Below are positions 12,911 to 13,768 of a stretch of DNA of 13,768 nucleotides, in pieces. The notes under the pieces are model-generated. The model saw only the letters and a program-made list of their open reading frames with translations. It was not told the origin of the DNA and made no database searches. Every line of letters begins with the position of its first letter. The stretch's first letter is position 1. Source of the DNA: Pseudomonadota bacterium (GTDB lineage Bacteria > Pseudomonadota > Alphaproteobacteria > UBA828 > JAPUJA01); the NCBI GenBank assembly GCA_027296525.1, contig JAPUJA010000108.1, positions 1 through 13,768 on the forward strand, read 5' to 3'. Made by a program: the position numbers and the translations under genes.

Positions 12911-13768
12911 ATGTCCGCGACTCCATGGGCGTGGCGGCGCTTGGTTGCGCTCGCGGTTCTCGTTGTTTTAGGGGCGGGCGCCTGCTCGAGCGAGGAGCCG
13001 CCCCGGGACGTCGCGCTCGTGATCCAGATGGCCGAGGGCGGCGACGTCGGCGCGCAGGTCGCGCTCGGGCAGGTCTACGAAATGGGCCTCGGCGTCGCGC
13101 CGGATTACGAGCGCGCGATCCATTGGTACCGCCGGGCCAGCGACGCGGGCGACATGTTCGCGCCCTTCTTCCTCGCCGAGCTTCATCACCGCGGCATCGG
13201 CGTGCCCAAGAACGAGGAGCGCGCCGCCCGCTGGTACCGGATCGCGGCGCTCAGGGGCAACGCGGCGGCCCAGGCCAACCTCGCTTTTCTTTATGAAAGG
13301 GGGATCGGCGTGTCCCGCGACTACAAGGAGGCGACGCTCTGGTACGAGCGGGCGGCGGCGGGCTGGGCGGCGCGGGTCGAATATCCCTTGGAGGCCGGCT
13401 TCGCGACCGGCAAGGAGCGTGTCCGGATCGTCGAGCCCCCGGAGCTCGGCGTCGAAGCCGCCCTCGCGCAACCCGCCGCGGGGGAACCCGCCGGGGGGGA
13501 ACCCGCCGCGGGGGAGACGGCCGCGCCGGAGACCGCCCTGCCGGAAACCGCCACGCGGGAAACCGCCACGCGGGAAACGGCCCTGCCGGAGATCGCTGCG
13601 CGCCAAGCGGTGCGGGTCCACCTCGCCTCCTTCCGCAAGGAGGCGAACGCGAAGACCGAGTGGCGGCGCCTGAACGGGCTCGTACCCGAGATCCTCGGCG
13701 GTCTTACGCCCCGTTATGTCGCCGTCGATCTCGGGGATATGGGAACCTTCGTGCGTCTGCTCGCCGGG
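12911..13768 (+). CDS. Sel1-repeat, SPOR-domain lipoprotein (3' end outside window)
   Basis: An open frame of 286 codons runs off the right edge. It begins with a lipoprotein signal: basic WRR, then hydrophobic LVALAVLVVLGAGA and Cys25 (lipobox AGAC). Three Sel1 repeats follow (about 44-151; GDVGAQVALGQVYEMGLGV, MFAPFFLAELHHRGIGV, NAAAQANLAFLYERGIGV), then a linker of eight pentapeptides (188-227), then a SPOR-like domain from about 234 (VRVHLASFRKEANAKTEWRR, LGGLTPRYVAVDLGDMGTF). SPOR domains bind denuded peptidoglycan glycan strands and Sel1 repeats mediate protein contacts, so an envelope or septal role is likely. GAGGG at 12896-12900 supports ATG 12911; an in-frame GTG at 12908 is a close alternative. 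No partner gene is visible, and it is not obviously linked to amine catabolism. Confidence 0.88.
   Translation, partial: MSATPWAWRRLVALAVLVVLGAGACSSEEPPRDVALVIQMAEGGDVGAQVALGQVYEMGLGVAPDYERAIHWYRRASDAGDMFAPFFLAELHHRGIGVPKNEERAARWYRIAALRGNAAAQANLAFLYERGIGVSRDYKEATLWYERAAAGWAARVEYPLEAGFATGKERVRIVEPPELGVEAALAQPAAGEPAGGEPAAGETAAPETALPETATRETATRETALPEIAARQAVRVHLASFRKEANAKTEWRRLNGLVPEILGGLTPRYVAVDLGDMGTFVRLLAG
13472..13591 (+). repeat. Eight 15-bp units encoding (P/T)AxxE in the Sel1/SPOR protein
   Basis: Eight consecutive in-frame 15-base units encode PAAGE, PAGGE, PAAGE, TAAPE, TALPE, TATRE, TATRE and TALPE, forming a flexible acidic linker between the Sel1 and SPOR parts. Unit number could vary between strains through slippage. 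Confidence 0.85.

Overview
The window is GC-rich and almost fully coding. It most likely comes from an alphaproteobacterium, probably of the Rhodospirillales type. The basis is the housekeeping block rsmB-rpe-heparinase II/III, a DUF1674 (SDHAF4-like) gene and a Sel1/SPOR lipoprotein, a gene set I associate with that class. The species cannot be resolved from the sequence.

Layout. (1) Positions 1-774 are lower in GC and look acquired or decayed. They hold the 5' end of a minus-strand hypothetical gene, a divergent small XRE-type regulator behind an AT-rich intergenic region with an inverted repeat, and a stretch with only broken open frames. (2) 775-1935 is a GT4 glycosyltransferase on the plus strand. 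(3) 2067-5810 is a minus-strand operon, rsmB-rpe-heparinase II/III, covering ribosome modification, the pentose-phosphate/Calvin epimerase and an alginate-lyase-like protein. (4) 5961-11399, on the plus strand, is the most distinctive part: two consecutive modules, each a small Cupin_3/DUF861 protein followed by a flavin/4Fe-4S amine dehydrogenase of the trimethylamine dehydrogenase (TMADH) family. An intrinsic terminator separates the modules, and tandem palindromic repeats lie just before the first dehydrogenase. (5) 11344-12276 is a conserved-looking protein of unknown function that follows the second dehydrogenase. (6) 12415-12588 is the N-terminal stub of a third TMADH-family gene with frameshifts. 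(7) 12585-12797 is a DUF1674 gene with repetitive N-terminal codons, and 12911 to the window end is a Sel1/SPOR lipoprotein.

How the genes may work together. Both dehydrogenases keep the cysteine for covalent FMN, the Tyr-His-Asp catalytic triad, the four iron-sulfur cysteines and one substrate-bowl tryptophan. The two other bowl positions that hold trimethylammonium in TMADH (Tyr60, Trp355) are changed: Gln/Glu in the first enzyme and Glu/Asp in the second. Of the family members I know, this most resembles histamine dehydrogenase. I infer oxidation of amines other than trimethylamine, possibly with a second charged group. The paired cupins may bind or process the substrate or product. No electron-transfer flavoprotein, aldehyde dehydrogenase or transporter gene is present in the window, so the pathway cannot be closed from here. 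The cluster sits between rsmB and DUF1674, which I recall as close neighbours in many alphaproteobacteria, so it may have been inserted into a conserved housekeeping locus.
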